This document shows, piece by piece, positions 25,122-32,975 of a stretch of DNA of 64,000 nucleotides. Location: NCBI GenBank assembly GCA_965116565.1, contig OZ220699.1, forward strand, positions 310,001 to 374,000. The letters run 5' to 3'. The notes beneath the pieces were generated by a model. The model saw only the letters and a list, made by a program, of their open reading frames with translations, did no database searches and had not been told where the DNA came from. Numbering within the stretch: the stretch's first letter is position 1; each line of letters begins with the position of its first letter. Made by a program: the position numbers and the translations under genes. This stretch comes from Bin87 sp965116565. Lineage in GTDB: Bacteria; Chloroflexota; Dehalococcoidia; Lucifugimonadales; UBA3495.

Positions 25122-25856
25122 TTGGCAGCGACGGCCGGCCGGCCTGTGGCTAGAGTATCGTGGCAAAACGCGGTGCGGGATCTGCGGCTCTGGCTGTTGC
25201 TCCTGACCGCGGTTTTGACGCTGGTCAACGGCTACCTGATCTTCATGGTGGCGCCGACGGATGCGGTGCTGGGCCACGTGCAGCGGATTTTCTACGTGCA
25301 CGTGCCGGTATCGATCATGTCGTTCCTGGGCTTCTTGGCGTGCGCGGTGGCTGGCATCGGCTACCTGATCAGGCGGACGGAGCGGTGGGATCGGGTCGCG
25401 CACGCATCGGCGGAGGTGGGCGTAGTGTTCGTGACGCTGGCGCTGGTCACCGGCATGATCTGGGCGAGGCCGGTGTGGAACGCGTGGTGGCAGTGGGAAC
25501 CGAGGCTGACGACCACGCTGATTCTGTGGTTCATCTACGTGGCCTACCTGATGATCCGGCAGTACGCGCCGACGCCGCAGCAGGGACGGACGTGGTCGGC
25601 GATCGTGGGGATCATCGGGTTCGTTGACGTGCCCATCGTCTATTACTCGGTGCAGTGGTGGCAGTCGATCCATCCCCGGCAGGTGATCGGGCCGGAGGCG
25701 GCGGAAGGGTCGCTGGAGCCGATCATGGCGCAGATATTGTTGTTCTCGCTGGTCACGACGCTGGCGCTGTTCACATACCTGGTTCTGGAACGGGTGGGGT
25801 TGAGAGAGATCGAGGATCGGTTGTCGCAACTGCGCCGAGAGGGGAACTTGAACTGA
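25122..25856 (+). CDS. ccmC: Heme-handling protein CcmC
   Basis: 244 residues, six membrane helices, start TTG at 25122. It has the Trp-rich heme site WNAWWQWEPRLT and flanking histidines in FYVHVPVSIMSF and QSIHPRQVIG, as in the heme-handling protein family. CcmC loads heme onto CcmE. Its stop and the ccmD ATG are separated by one base. Confidence 0.93.
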   Translation: MAATAGRPVARVSWQNAVRDLRLWLLLLTAVLTLVNGYLIFMVAPTDAVLGHVQRIFYVHVPVSIMSFLGFLACAVAGIGYLIRRTERWDRVAHASAEVGVVFVTLALVTGMIWARPVWNAWWQWEPRLTTTLILWFIYVAYLMIRQYAPTPQQGRTWSAIVGIIGFVDVPIVYYSVQWWQSIHPRQVIGPEAAEGSLEPIMAQILLFSLVTTLALFTYLVLERVGLREIEDRLSQLRREGNLN

Positions 25857-25857
25857 A

Positions 25858-26040
25858 ATGAGCGAAGTGCCACCGGTCAATCTTCCGTACCTGTTTGCTG
25901 CGTTCGCCGTGGTGTGGGTGGTGTTTTTCGTTTACGCGGCCTATATGTCGTGGCGCCGGCAGGTGGTGCAGCGTGAGCTTGACGAGATGCGGGGTTCAGA
26001 CGAGGCGGACGCACGGGGTTCCGGCTCAGACGATACATGA
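25858..26040 (+). CDS. ccmD: CcmD-like small membrane protein
   Basis: 60 residues with a single membrane helix (LFAAFAVVWVVFFVYAAYM) and a charged tail QVVQRELDEMR, the expected size and topology for CcmD, which links CcmE to CcmABC. Identified mainly by position between ccmC and ccmE. Confidence 0.85.
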   Translation: MSEVPPVNLPYLFAAFAVVWVVFFVYAAYMSWRRQVVQRELDEMRGSDEADARGSGSDDT

Positions 26041-26053
26041 GCGCCGGGGCCGG

Positions 26054-26059
26054 TATAAT
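26054..26059 (+). promoter_or_regulatory. TATAAT -10-like element upstream of ccmE
   Basis: Perfect TATAAT 43 bases ahead of the ccmE start; may allow separate expression of ccmE. No clear -35. Confidence 0.35.
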
Positions 26060-26101
26060 TGATGGTTGACATAGCCAACACGGGGACGGCGAAGAGCGAG
26101 C

Positions 26102-26665
26102 ATGCAATCTGACAACTACACCAACCGGCCGGGCGACGCGGCGATATTGCTGGAGACGGAGGCCGAGGAGGAGCGCTCGGGGTGGCGCAGCAACCGCGTG
26201 CGACTGATCATCCTGGTGGGGGTGATCGCGCTGGCGGTGGCTTACATGGTGTATGCGGCGTTCCCGGGGAACACGCAGTACTTCGTGAGCGTCAGCGAGT
26301 TCCTGGACGACCCGAGGCTGCACGACGGGCAGACGCTGCGGGTGGCGGGCGCGCTGGCTCCGGACAGCTTCCGCCGGGAGGATGGATCGGCCCGGTCGCG
26401 GTTCGCGCTGGGGGACAAGGAAGTGGACGTGCCCGGGCTGATTCCCGGGAGCAGGGTGATGGAGGCGAGCTATGTTGGCGTTCTGCCGGACCTGTTCTTC
26501 AACCCGCACTCGGAGATCATCCTTGAGGGCAGCTACGACGCCGGGAGCGGGGTTTTCGCGACGGACCACATCCTGGTGAAATGCCCGTCGAAGTACCAGT
26601 CGCTGCAGGCGGAGAATCCGGACGTGGCGCCGGGTGCGGCTGGCGCGACGCAGGGCGGATACTGA
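26102..26665 (+). CDS. ccmE: Cytochrome c maturation heme chaperone CcmE, CXXXY type
   Basis: 187 residues: cytoplasmic N-terminus, one membrane helix (LIILVGVIALAVAYMVYAAF, about 35-54) and an OB-fold domain. The heme-binding motif, HxxxY in E. coli CcmE, reads C161-P-S-K-Y165 here, the CXXXY variant known from archaea and some sulfate reducers. The operon stops here: no ccmF, ccmG or ccmH follows in the window. The next gene belongs to an accessory module 20 bases on. Confidence 0.9.
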   Translation: MQSDNYTNRPGDAAILLETEAEEERSGWRSNRVRLIILVGVIALAVAYMVYAAFPGNTQYFVSVSEFLDDPRLHDGQTLRVAGALAPDSFRREDGSARSRFALGDKEVDVPGLIPGSRVMEASYVGVLPDLFFNPHSEIILEGSYDAGSGVFATDHILVKCPSKYQSLQAENPDVAPGAAGATQGGY

Positions 26666-26685
26666 GGTTTGGTTGAGGAGGCGAG

Positions 26686-27225
26686 ATGTTTGCGACTCCC
26701 ACCAGCGACAAAAACGTTTGTCAGCGGGCCCGCACTGTTTATGAACAACACATCCGAGCTCTGGTTGAACCTCAGCACGTCGACAAGTTCATAGCGATCG
26801 AGCCGGACACGGGCGAGTTTGAATACGATGAAGATTTGTCGGCAGCATCACTAAAGCTGAAAGAACGACGGCCCGATTCGCAAACGTGCATTCTTCGGAT
26901 CGGCCACAAAGCAGCGATCCGGATGGGCAGCGGGTGGCCCAGCGGGTACAAAGGCACACCAATAGCAGACACCGTGAAGCATAACGTGTTCTGGAGCCGC
27001 TGCCGAGAGATCTACGACGCAGAAATTCGGCCCTGGGTCGAGCCCAAATACAATGGGAAGTTCCTTGCCCTGGATCCCGACACCGTAGATTGTGAGGTTC
27101 ACGACGAACTCGTGGGCGCAGTTGCCGCGTTGAGCCAAAGGTTGCCCGGGGCACCGTTCTTTGTGCTGCAGATCGGTCTGGAGGATTCGATCACCGGGGT
27201 TATTACAGGTCAACGCGCAGCATGA
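26686..27225 (+). CDS. Protein of unknown function with two tandem homologous domains, partner of an aspartic protease gene
   Basis: 179 residues built from two copies of one domain with a period of about 91 residues. Copy 1 contains VYEQHIRALVEPQHVDKFIA and IEPDTGEFEYDED, copy 2 IYDAEIRPWVEPKYNGKFLA and LDPDTVDCEVHDE; both end in a LRIG or LQIG strand. GGTTGAGGAGG-type Shine-Dalgarno sequence precedes ATG 26686. The downstream aspartic protease gene overlaps by four bases (ATGA), so they are co-translated. Function not known; the arrangement resembles a toxin-antitoxin or regulator-protease pair. Confidence 0.72.
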   Translation: MFATPTSDKNVCQRARTVYEQHIRALVEPQHVDKFIAIEPDTGEFEYDEDLSAASLKLKERRPDSQTCILRIGHKAAIRMGSGWPSGYKGTPIADTVKHNVFWSRCREIYDAEIRPWVEPKYNGKFLALDPDTVDCEVHDELVGAVAALSQRLPGAPFFVLQIGLEDSITGVITGQRAA

Positions 27226-27608
27226 TCGACGGCAGCATCGGCCTGACCCGGCACGCGATGCTGCCCGTGTCGATCCTGGATCACGCCAGTGGTCAATTCA
27301 CGACCTTTAATTTCATCGTCGACACGGGATTTACCGGCTGGCTCCAGCTTCCCGTTACCGACGTCCGCCGCCTCCGGCTGCCGCTAGTGGATCAACTGGA
27401 TTCGCAGCTTGCGGATGGACGCGTAGTCAAAGCCGACGTGCATGCCGCGACAGTATCATGGTTGGGCAATCAAGCGACGATCAATTTGATCTCTGCTGAA
27501 GGAAATATCCCACTGATTGGCACTGCCCTGCTGTGGGGCAGCGCGATGTCAGTCGAGTGGGAGTTTGGCGGCAGCGTAACCGTCGAGCCATTGGCTCAGG
27601 CCGAATAG
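27222..27608 (+). CDS. Clan AA (retropepsin-like) aspartic protease
   Basis: 128 residues. FIVDTGFTGWLQLP has the active D34-T35-G36 triplet typical of retroviral-type proteases, which work as homodimers; the second conserved segment is NLISAEGNIPLIGTALLWG with the hydrophobic-hydrophobic-G ending. No signal peptide, so probably cytoplasmic. Coupled to the duplicated-domain gene by an ATGA overlap, and followed at once by a terminator. Confidence 0.78.
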   Translation: MIDGSIGLTRHAMLPVSILDHASGQFTTFNFIVDTGFTGWLQLPVTDVRRLRLPLVDQLDSQLADGRVVKADVHAATVSWLGNQATINLISAEGNIPLIGTALLWGSAMSVEWEFGGSVTVEPLAQAE

Positions 27609-27693
27609 AAAAGCCCCCGGCACACAGCGCCGGGGGTTTTGTTTTTGCGGGGGTTGGGGCTGGTCAGAAGGTGTAGGCGTCCATCATCTGCTC
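27603..27693. repeat. Left copy of a 91-base direct repeat (pseudo 3' end of korB)
   Basis: Aligns without gaps to 28536-28626 with about 82 of 91 positions equal; the right 54 bases (27640-27693) are identical. It includes a copy of the last 30 coding bases of korB (QMMDAYTF and stop, minus strand) and the terminator hairpin. It does not continue into the korB body. Confidence 0.93.
27612..27646 (+). terminator. Rho-independent terminator after the protease gene
   Basis: Stem GCCCCCGGC / GCCGGGGGT around ACACAGC-type loop bases, then TTTGTTTTT. The hairpin tip is close to the reverse complement of the tip of the twin terminator at 28545. Confidence 0.85.
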
Positions 27694-27710
27694 GACAGCC
27701 TTGGGGCACG

Positions 27711-27739
27711 TTGACGAGCGATGATCGGGTTGGTAACAT
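27711..27739 (+). promoter_or_regulatory. Promoter of the NYN gene
   Basis: TTGACG (27711-27716), 17-base spacer, TAACAT (27734-27739). The predicted start near 27746 leaves a leader of about 95 bases containing two hairpins. Confidence 0.55.
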
Positions 27740-27771
27740 GTTCCTGATCCCATTGGGATAAATTGAATGCA

Positions 27772-27814
27772 GCTCCGTTGGAGCGGTTTGAGATCGGGGC
27801 CTCTTTGAGGCCCC
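27772..27814 (+). promoter_or_regulatory. Two adjacent hairpins in the NYN gene leader
   Basis: GCTCC-GTT-GGAGC (27772-27784) and GGGGCCTC-TTT-GAGGCCCC (27796-27814). The second is a perfect eight-base-pair stem ending 25 bases before ATG 27840. Could be an attenuator, a processing site for the encoded RNase, or part of the mobile unit's end. Confidence 0.5.
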
Positions 27815-27839
27815 ATTGTGTTGCGTAGGGCACTGCTCA

Positions 27840-28514
27840 ATGGTTGATACTTTCGCCGGTTTCGTGGATGTAGGCTTTCTGAGGGCAGAAGGGGCAAAGG
27901 CCGTCAACAGACGCGTTGAGGATGTTCGCCCCGACGCGTCGGCTTTAGTCCAGTGGTTCAAAACTATAGGCCGACTAGTGCTCTACCCTCAACCCCTGCT
28001 TCGCATCTACTGGTACGACGGAGCGTTCGAGCCCGAGCATGAGGAATATCAGCGACAGCGGCGATTCTTTGATGCTATTGCATACACTCCAGGGGTACAG
28101 TTGCGCTTGGGCCATATCGCCGAAAGGAAACCCCGATTTCGATCTCCGATTGAAAGAGCGCTGCGGGAAACTGCGGACGGTCTTGGAGTAAACAGGACGG
28201 ATTTAATCAATGAATTCTATCGGCATTGGACGTTTCGGCCCGAACGTCAGCAGAAAGGAGTAGACACGCTGATTGCGTTAGATATGGTCCGACTGGCCGG
28301 GAGGTCAATTTGCTCAACCATGGTGCTCATCGCAGGGGACCGGGATTTTGCTGAAGTTGTCCGCGCAGTACAGGATTTTGGCGTGCGGGTTTTCATTGCA
28401 ACACCAAATCGAGCGAGCGTCGCTCGGGAGGTCGCGCAGCTAGCCGACGGCATAATTGACATTGGCGACGAGCAAGTCCGGAGTATGTTACAACCGCGAC
28501 CCTCTTCTCCGTGA
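27840..28514 (+). CDS. NYN-domain (LabA/DUF88-like) ribonuclease
   Basis: 224 residues. PIN-like NYN fold: VDTFAGFVDVGFLR with D10, KGVDTLIALDMVRL with the second acid, and STMVLIAGDRDFAEVVRAVQ with GDxDF acids; then the strand GVRVFIATP. NYN proteins are Mg-dependent RNases or RNA-processing enzymes. The ATG at 27840 is preferred over an in-frame TTG at 27816. The gene has its own promoter and lies between two direct repeats derived from the korB 3' end, so it was probably inserted there. Confidence 0.87.
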   Translation: MVDTFAGFVDVGFLRAEGAKAVNRRVEDVRPDASALVQWFKTIGRLVLYPQPLLRIYWYDGAFEPEHEEYQRQRRFFDAIAYTPGVQLRLGHIAERKPRFRSPIERALRETADGLGVNRTDLINEFYRHWTFRPERQQKGVDTLIALDMVRLAGRSICSTMVLIAGDRDFAEVVRAVQDFGVRVFIATPNRASVAREVAQLADGIIDIGDEQVRSMLQPRPSSP

Positions 28515-28535
28515 GGATACAGCGGGATCCTGGTT

Positions 28536-28626
28536 GAATCAAAAAGCCCCCGGCGCTTTGTGCCGGGGGCTCTGTTTTTGCGGGGGTTGGGGCTGGTCAG
28601 AAGGTGTAGGCGTCCATCATCTGCTC
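28536..28626. repeat. Right copy of the 91-base direct repeat (true korB 3' end)
   Basis: Covers the korB terminal codons (28597-28626) and the terminator. See the left copy at 27603. Confidence 0.93.
28541..28579. terminator. Bidirectional terminator between the NYN gene and korB
   Basis: A-run, stem AGCCCCCGGC / GCCGGGGGCT, then CTGTTTTT: A-rich on one side and T-rich on the other, so it can end both the plus-strand NYN transcript and the minus-strand kor transcript. Confidence 0.8.
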
Positions 28627-29463
28627 CATGCTGCGTTCGCGAGCCTTGGAGCGGATGACGTTCATGTTGGCGTCCAGGGACTGGCGGGACTCGTCCTTGT
28701 AGATGACGCCCACGGGGAGGCCACCCTGCTGGACCAGTTCGTAGGCCGCGCGTTTGTCGCTGGGGTCGTGATCCTCGGGGATGTCCCACAGCGCTGGGGC
28801 GATGCCTTCCCTGGCGTTTCCCTTGATGAGCTGGAAGGTGTCGTTGTAGGTGACGCACGGGGACTGGACGTGGATCATGGACATGCCGTCGTGATTCATG
28901 CCCTCATTGATGAGGCGGGCCAGGACGCGAGGCTGGCCGGAGAACCCGGACGCTATGTAGGAGACGCCCACGGTGAGATAGAGTTCCAGCGGGTCCAGGT
29001 CCTCTTCGATCTTGCCGAAGGGGGTGCTGCTGGTGACGGCGCCCATTTCGGTGGTGGGAGAACTCTGGCCCTTGGTGAGGCCGTACACGCCGTTGTCCAT
29101 GATGACCGCGGTGAGGTTGACGTTCCGCGCGGCCTGAGGCGCGATGTGCTCGCCGCCGATGCTGAGGAAGTCGCCGTCGCCAGCGACGACGATGACGTTC
29201 AACTCGGGGCGCGCCATCTTGATGCCCATGGCCACGGGCAGGGTGCGCCCGTGGATGCCGTGGATGCCGTAGGGCTGCTGGCCCTCCAGAAGGTGGACCA
29301 AGTTGCCGCTGCAACCGATGCCGGCCACGACCACGTTATTCTCAATGGGAAGGCTGGTTTCCTCAAGCCGGTTGATCATGGCGAGTTCCAGGGCGCGACG
29401 TACGCCGAAGTCGCCACAGCCGGGGCACCATTTAAAGTCGTATTCGGGATTCTTTTTACTCAT
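28597..29463 (-). CDS. korB: 2-oxoacid:ferredoxin oxidoreductase, beta subunit (KorB type)
   Basis: 288 residues. KWCPGCGDFGVRRALE, VVAGIGCSGNLVHLLEG and IHGRTLPVAMGIKMARPELN followed by VVAGDGDFLSIGGEH form the ThDP-pyrophosphate domain. With the alpha subunit it oxidatively decarboxylates 2-oxoglutarate (or pyruvate) to the acyl-CoA, reducing ferredoxin. The cysteines in CPGCG and GCSG are typical Fe-S ligands. Overlaps korA by four bases. Confidence 0.93.
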   Translation of the reverse strand: MSKKNPEYDFKWCPGCGDFGVRRALELAMINRLEETSLPIENNVVVAGIGCSGNLVHLLEGQQPYGIHGIHGRTLPVAMGIKMARPELNVIVVAGDGDFLSIGGEHIAPQAARNVNLTAVIMDNGVYGLTKGQSSPTTEMGAVTSSTPFGKIEEDLDPLELYLTVGVSYIASGFSGQPRVLARLINEGMNHDGMSMIHVQSPCVTYNDTFQLIKGNAREGIAPALWDIPEDHDPSDKRAAYELVQQGGLPVGVIYKDESRQSLDANMNVIRSKARERSMEQMMDAYTF

Positions 29464-31169
29464 ACCCGCGCTGCCTCCGTGTGCTCAGACACAATCTTTG
29501 TAACTCGGGACACCAGGTCGCTGACCTTGAAGGGCAGCCCGGTGTATTGGGTGATGGCCTGCGCCTTGACGCCTTCGGAGCGCAGGATGCTGGCCCACTG
29601 ACCCTGATAGTTCAATTCCGGCACGATGACCAGATCCTTGCTGCGCAGTTCTTCCAGCAGACGCGGCGGCAGGGGATTCAGGAACATCGAGAAGTACCAG
29701 CCGACATCGAGGCCCTGCTGGCGGAGCTGGTCGTAGGCTTCCTGGGCCGGTCCCTTGGAGCCGCCCCAGGTCATGATGGCGATTTTGGCGTCGGTGTTGT
29801 CTCTTTCGTAGTCGTCTTCTTCCAGGAGCTTGAGCTTGCCGAAGCGCCGCTCGGTCATCTGGATGTGGCGAGCCGGCAGGTGGGTGGTATCACCCATCTC
29901 GTCGTGCTCGCTGCCGTTGGCGACGTATGCGCCGGGGCCGCCGGGCAGCGGCATGGGGGACAACTCGCGACCAGAGTACCGGTGGTAGCCGTTGCTGCCT
30001 TCATAGGTCAGCCGCTCCTCGACCGGGATCTTGGTGAGGTCGGGGCGCGGTATGTTCTGGACGCGCTCGGCCATGGACATTTCGCTCATCAGGATGACGG
30101 GGCCCTGATAGCGTTCCGCCCAGTTCATGGCGTGAGCCGCGGCGAAGAGGCATTCTTCGACGGAGCCGGGGGCGATGATGGGCATCCGGACGTCACCGTG
30201 GGCCGGGTACATGCAGCCCATGAGGTCGGACTGCTCGGTCTTGGTGGGCAGGCCGGTGGCGGGTCCGCCGCGCTGCACGTTGACGACGACCAGGGGGATT
30301 TCGGCCATCCACGCCAGGCCGAGGCCCTCGCTCATCAGGGAGACGCCGGGGCCGGCGGTGGCGGTCATTGACTTTTTGCCGGCGTATCCGGCGCCCAGGA
30401 TGGCGGTGATGGACTCGATTTCAGAGGATACCTGGTAGGCGAACTTGTCCTCTCCCACCAGGTTGCGCTCCATCCACAGCAGGATGGTGGTGGCCGGGGA
30501 AATGGGATAGCCGGCGTAGAATTTGAGGCCGGCGTGGCTCGCGCCGAGGGAGATGGCCTCGTTGCCCTTGAGCATCATCTGCTTGTAATCGGGCGGGTTG
30601 GGGGGAGCCAGGTCGCCGAGCACGAAACCGCTTTCGGCGGCGTTCTGACGGCCGAGCCGCATGGCCTCGATGTTGGAGGAGATGATCTCGTCGTCGTTGT
30701 CGCGACCGCGTCGGAACCGGGCCTCGACGAAGTCCTCGAGGTACTGCTGTGGCATGTGCACCAACTGGGCAAGGGCGCCGATAACCACCATGTTGGCGGC
30801 GCGGTTGTTGCCGGTGGAGCGCGCCAGCGTGTCAATGGCGAGGCCGAATGACCGCGGATCGGTCATGGTGAAGTCATCGGCGTTGTAGATGATGACCCCG
30901 CCCTCGCGCACGTCTTCGGCGTGGGTCTCGTAGGCTTCTTCGTTGAACGCGACCAGCACGTCGATCTCGTCGCCGGAGCTCAGGACGGGTTCGGTGCGAA
31001 TGCGGGCCTGGGTCCAGGTGGGTCCGCCAAGGATCTGAGAGGGGAAGGTGGCGTAGGTCAGGGCGTGGTAGCCAACTTGAGTGGAGGCCTGAGCCAAGCC
31101 TTCTGCTGAGGTAACGACGCCCTGTCCGCCTTCACCAGCGAACCGGACGACGAAGTCATTCATCTGCAT
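29460..31169 (-). CDS. korA: 2-oxoacid:ferredoxin oxidoreductase, fused gamma-alpha subunit (KorA type)
   Basis: 569 residues. The N-terminal gamma domain (VVRFAGEGGQGVVTSAEGL; about 1-180) is fused to the pyrimidine-binding alpha domain (GNEAISLGASHAGLKFYAGYPISPAT, then KSMTATAGPGVSLMSEGLGLA) and the transketolase-C-like end. Co-transcribed with korB. No delta ferredoxin subunit is encoded beside it, as in KorAB-type enzymes. Confidence 0.93.
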   Translation of the reverse strand: MQMNDFVVRFAGEGGQGVVTSAEGLAQASTQVGYHALTYATFPSQILGGPTWTQARIRTEPVLSSGDEIDVLVAFNEEAYETHAEDVREGGVIIYNADDFTMTDPRSFGLAIDTLARSTGNNRAANMVVIGALAQLVHMPQQYLEDFVEARFRRGRDNDDEIISSNIEAMRLGRQNAAESGFVLGDLAPPNPPDYKQMMLKGNEAISLGASHAGLKFYAGYPISPATTILLWMERNLVGEDKFAYQVSSEIESITAILGAGYAGKKSMTATAGPGVSLMSEGLGLAWMAEIPLVVVNVQRGGPATGLPTKTEQSDLMGCMYPAHGDVRMPIIAPGSVEECLFAAAHAMNWAERYQGPVILMSEMSMAERVQNIPRPDLTKIPVEERLTYEGSNGYHRYSGRELSPMPLPGGPGAYVANGSEHDEMGDTTHLPARHIQMTERRFGKLKLLEEDDYERDNTDAKIAIMTWGGSKGPAQEAYDQLRQQGLDVGWYFSMFLNPLPPRLLEELRSKDLVIVPELNYQGQWASILRSEGVKAQAITQYTGLPFKVSDLVSRVTKIVSEHTEAARV

Positions 31170-31534
31170 CTGGAGGTTCCTCCGAACCGGCTATGATCTG
31201 CTAAAAACCGGCGATTTCGTAGATGGCGGCCCGCGGCGGCGGTCGCCACGGACACAAAAATACACCGTCCCGGTCGCTATTGGGAGGTGTTGCCATCAGG
31301 CTTGCTGGTGTATTACGGGGAAAGCACCCTGGTGGGCTGCATTCGAGACCCGATCGCGTGATTGCGAGAAAGTTGCGAGCACGATTGCGCCGACGTGTTT
31401 AGCGCACGGAATATAGCATTACGCGCTCGATTTTGTCAATTTGTGGTACGAACCCGGCGCGTATGGGAGCGAGCAACGGATTGGGGGCGGCTGTCCGAAT
31501 TTGAGGCGCCGGCGCAGGACGGCCGGTTGCCCCT
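31170..31534. other. Non-coding region upstream of korA
   Basis: The minus strand should hold the kor promoter; GGAGGAACCTCCAG lies just before the korA ATG. No other feature is recognised. Confidence 0.5.
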
Positions 31535-32890
31535 CTACGTCGGCCGGCCGGTGAGGACTTCGCTGCGGCTGGACCACGACAGGTCGATGATGTGTGCCAT
31601 TGCGTCGTTCGATACCTGGTGGTTTGCCCGTATCCAGGCGAGCTCGTCGGCCAGGGTGGTGGCGAATATCCCGGGGTCATCGGTGGCGACCACGAACGGG
31701 GCGTTGCTGGCGATGAACCGTTTCACGGGATGATATTCGGCAGCGGTGATGCCGCCGATGCGGCGGTTTGAGGTTGGACAGACTTCGATGATCGCGCCCA
31801 ATGCGCTGATGCTGGCAATGGCGAACGCCTGGCGCAGCCTGATTTCGGCGAGTTTCGCGTCGTCGTACTCGATGGCCAGCAGGCGATCCGAAGGCAGGGC
31901 GCCAAGGCGGTCCAGTTCGCCGGCGGCTCCGGCGGCGTCCACGCGGATGCCGAATTTGGCGAGGCCGTGGCGGTGTCGCAGATCATAGTTCAGTTGGTCG
32001 TTGCGTTCGCTCACGGTTTCGTACCGGGTATGGCGGCCGTACAGGTCGGGGTCAACGCCCAGGGAGATGGCATGGCCGAGGCGATGGGCCCCGAACTCTG
32101 CGACCTCGTGGACCCAGCGGACGGCGCTCTCCAGGGACTTGTCGTTGAAACTCTCGCCCACGTGGTAGAGGATGGCCAGCGCGCGTTCGGGGTGGCGCTC
32201 GTTGAAATCCCTGACCGCGTCGAACAGTTCGCGTTGATCTTTCGGGGGATAGCCCTCTTCGAGGTAGCAGAAGTCGATGCCGGTCAACAGGTGGCCGGAT
32301 GGACTCAACGCAGCTTCGTGCACCACCTCCCAATCGGGCCAGGGGTTGTCCCTGGGCAGGCTGATGGCGAGACGTGGCTGGATGTCGGAGTCCTGATACT
32401 GCCCGTATGCCGCGAGCATCGCAAGGATGAACTCTTTAGACTGGGCCTGGGTATATTTCGGCCCAAGGTTAATGCGGTGCTCGACGTGGCCGACATTCTG
32501 GCGGTGTTGCCGCGCGATGATTTTATGGATGAACATGCAGGTTTGATCGATGAGCGTCGGCAGCGGAACCTCGCCGGTCGAGAATCCTGACAAGGCGCTC
32601 CCATGATTCAAAATGTCGTATTTGGCCTGGAAGCGGTCGAAGTTGCCGCTGTCATCGTCTCCGAATACGAAGAGACGGTCGAATTCGGCGGGAGCGCCGG
32701 TGTCGCCGCCGCGGCATCGTCCCAGAATCTCCGCGACAGGAGGGTCAACGCCGTAGACTCTCTGGAAATTGTCCCGGTATCGGGTCCAGTCCACCTGCCG
32801 GTGTTTCAAGAATTCCAGGAAGTCCGCGGAATGGATGCAGCCGTAGAGGTGGGTATGGAGGTCGGCCAGTTTTCTGTGACGGTTACGCAT
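31535..32890 (-). CDS. Adenosine deaminase family protein, extended
   Basis: 451 residues, about 100 more than typical adenosine deaminases. Metal-ligand motifs of the amidohydrolase barrel are present in order: KLADLHTHLYGC (HxH), LAILYHVGESF, HRLGHAISLG and IEVCPTSNRRIGG with ATDDPGIF (catalytic Asp). Most of the extra length lies between the first motif and the barrel core (residues about 50-230). It may deaminate a purine nucleoside or a related compound; the extension leaves the substrate open. Confidence 0.8.
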   Translation of the reverse strand: MRNRHRKLADLHTHLYGCIHSADFLEFLKHRQVDWTRYRDNFQRVYGVDPPVAEILGRCRGGDTGAPAEFDRLFVFGDDDSGNFDRFQAKYDILNHGSALSGFSTGEVPLPTLIDQTCMFIHKIIARQHRQNVGHVEHRINLGPKYTQAQSKEFILAMLAAYGQYQDSDIQPRLAISLPRDNPWPDWEVVHEAALSPSGHLLTGIDFCYLEEGYPPKDQRELFDAVRDFNERHPERALAILYHVGESFNDKSLESAVRWVHEVAEFGAHRLGHAISLGVDPDLYGRHTRYETVSERNDQLNYDLRHRHGLAKFGIRVDAAGAAGELDRLGALPSDRLLAIEYDDAKLAEIRLRQAFAIASISALGAIIEVCPTSNRRIGGITAAEYHPVKRFIASNAPFVVATDDPGIFATTLADELAWIRANHQVSNDAMAHIIDLSWSSRSEVLTGRPT

Positions 32891-32958
32891 CCGTGCAGTT
32901 TATCAGCGCGCCGTTGGAGACAGTCCTGGCGGGCCCCCCAATCCGGGACGGCTGGAGT

Positions 32959-32967
32959 TGCTATAAT
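32959..32967 (+). promoter_or_regulatory. Extended -10 promoter (TGCTATAAT) of the GT2 gene
   Basis: Perfect extended -10. The ATG at 32976 lies nine bases after it, so the transcript would have almost no leader. Confidence 0.6.
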
Positions 32968-32975
32968 CCTGCGCC

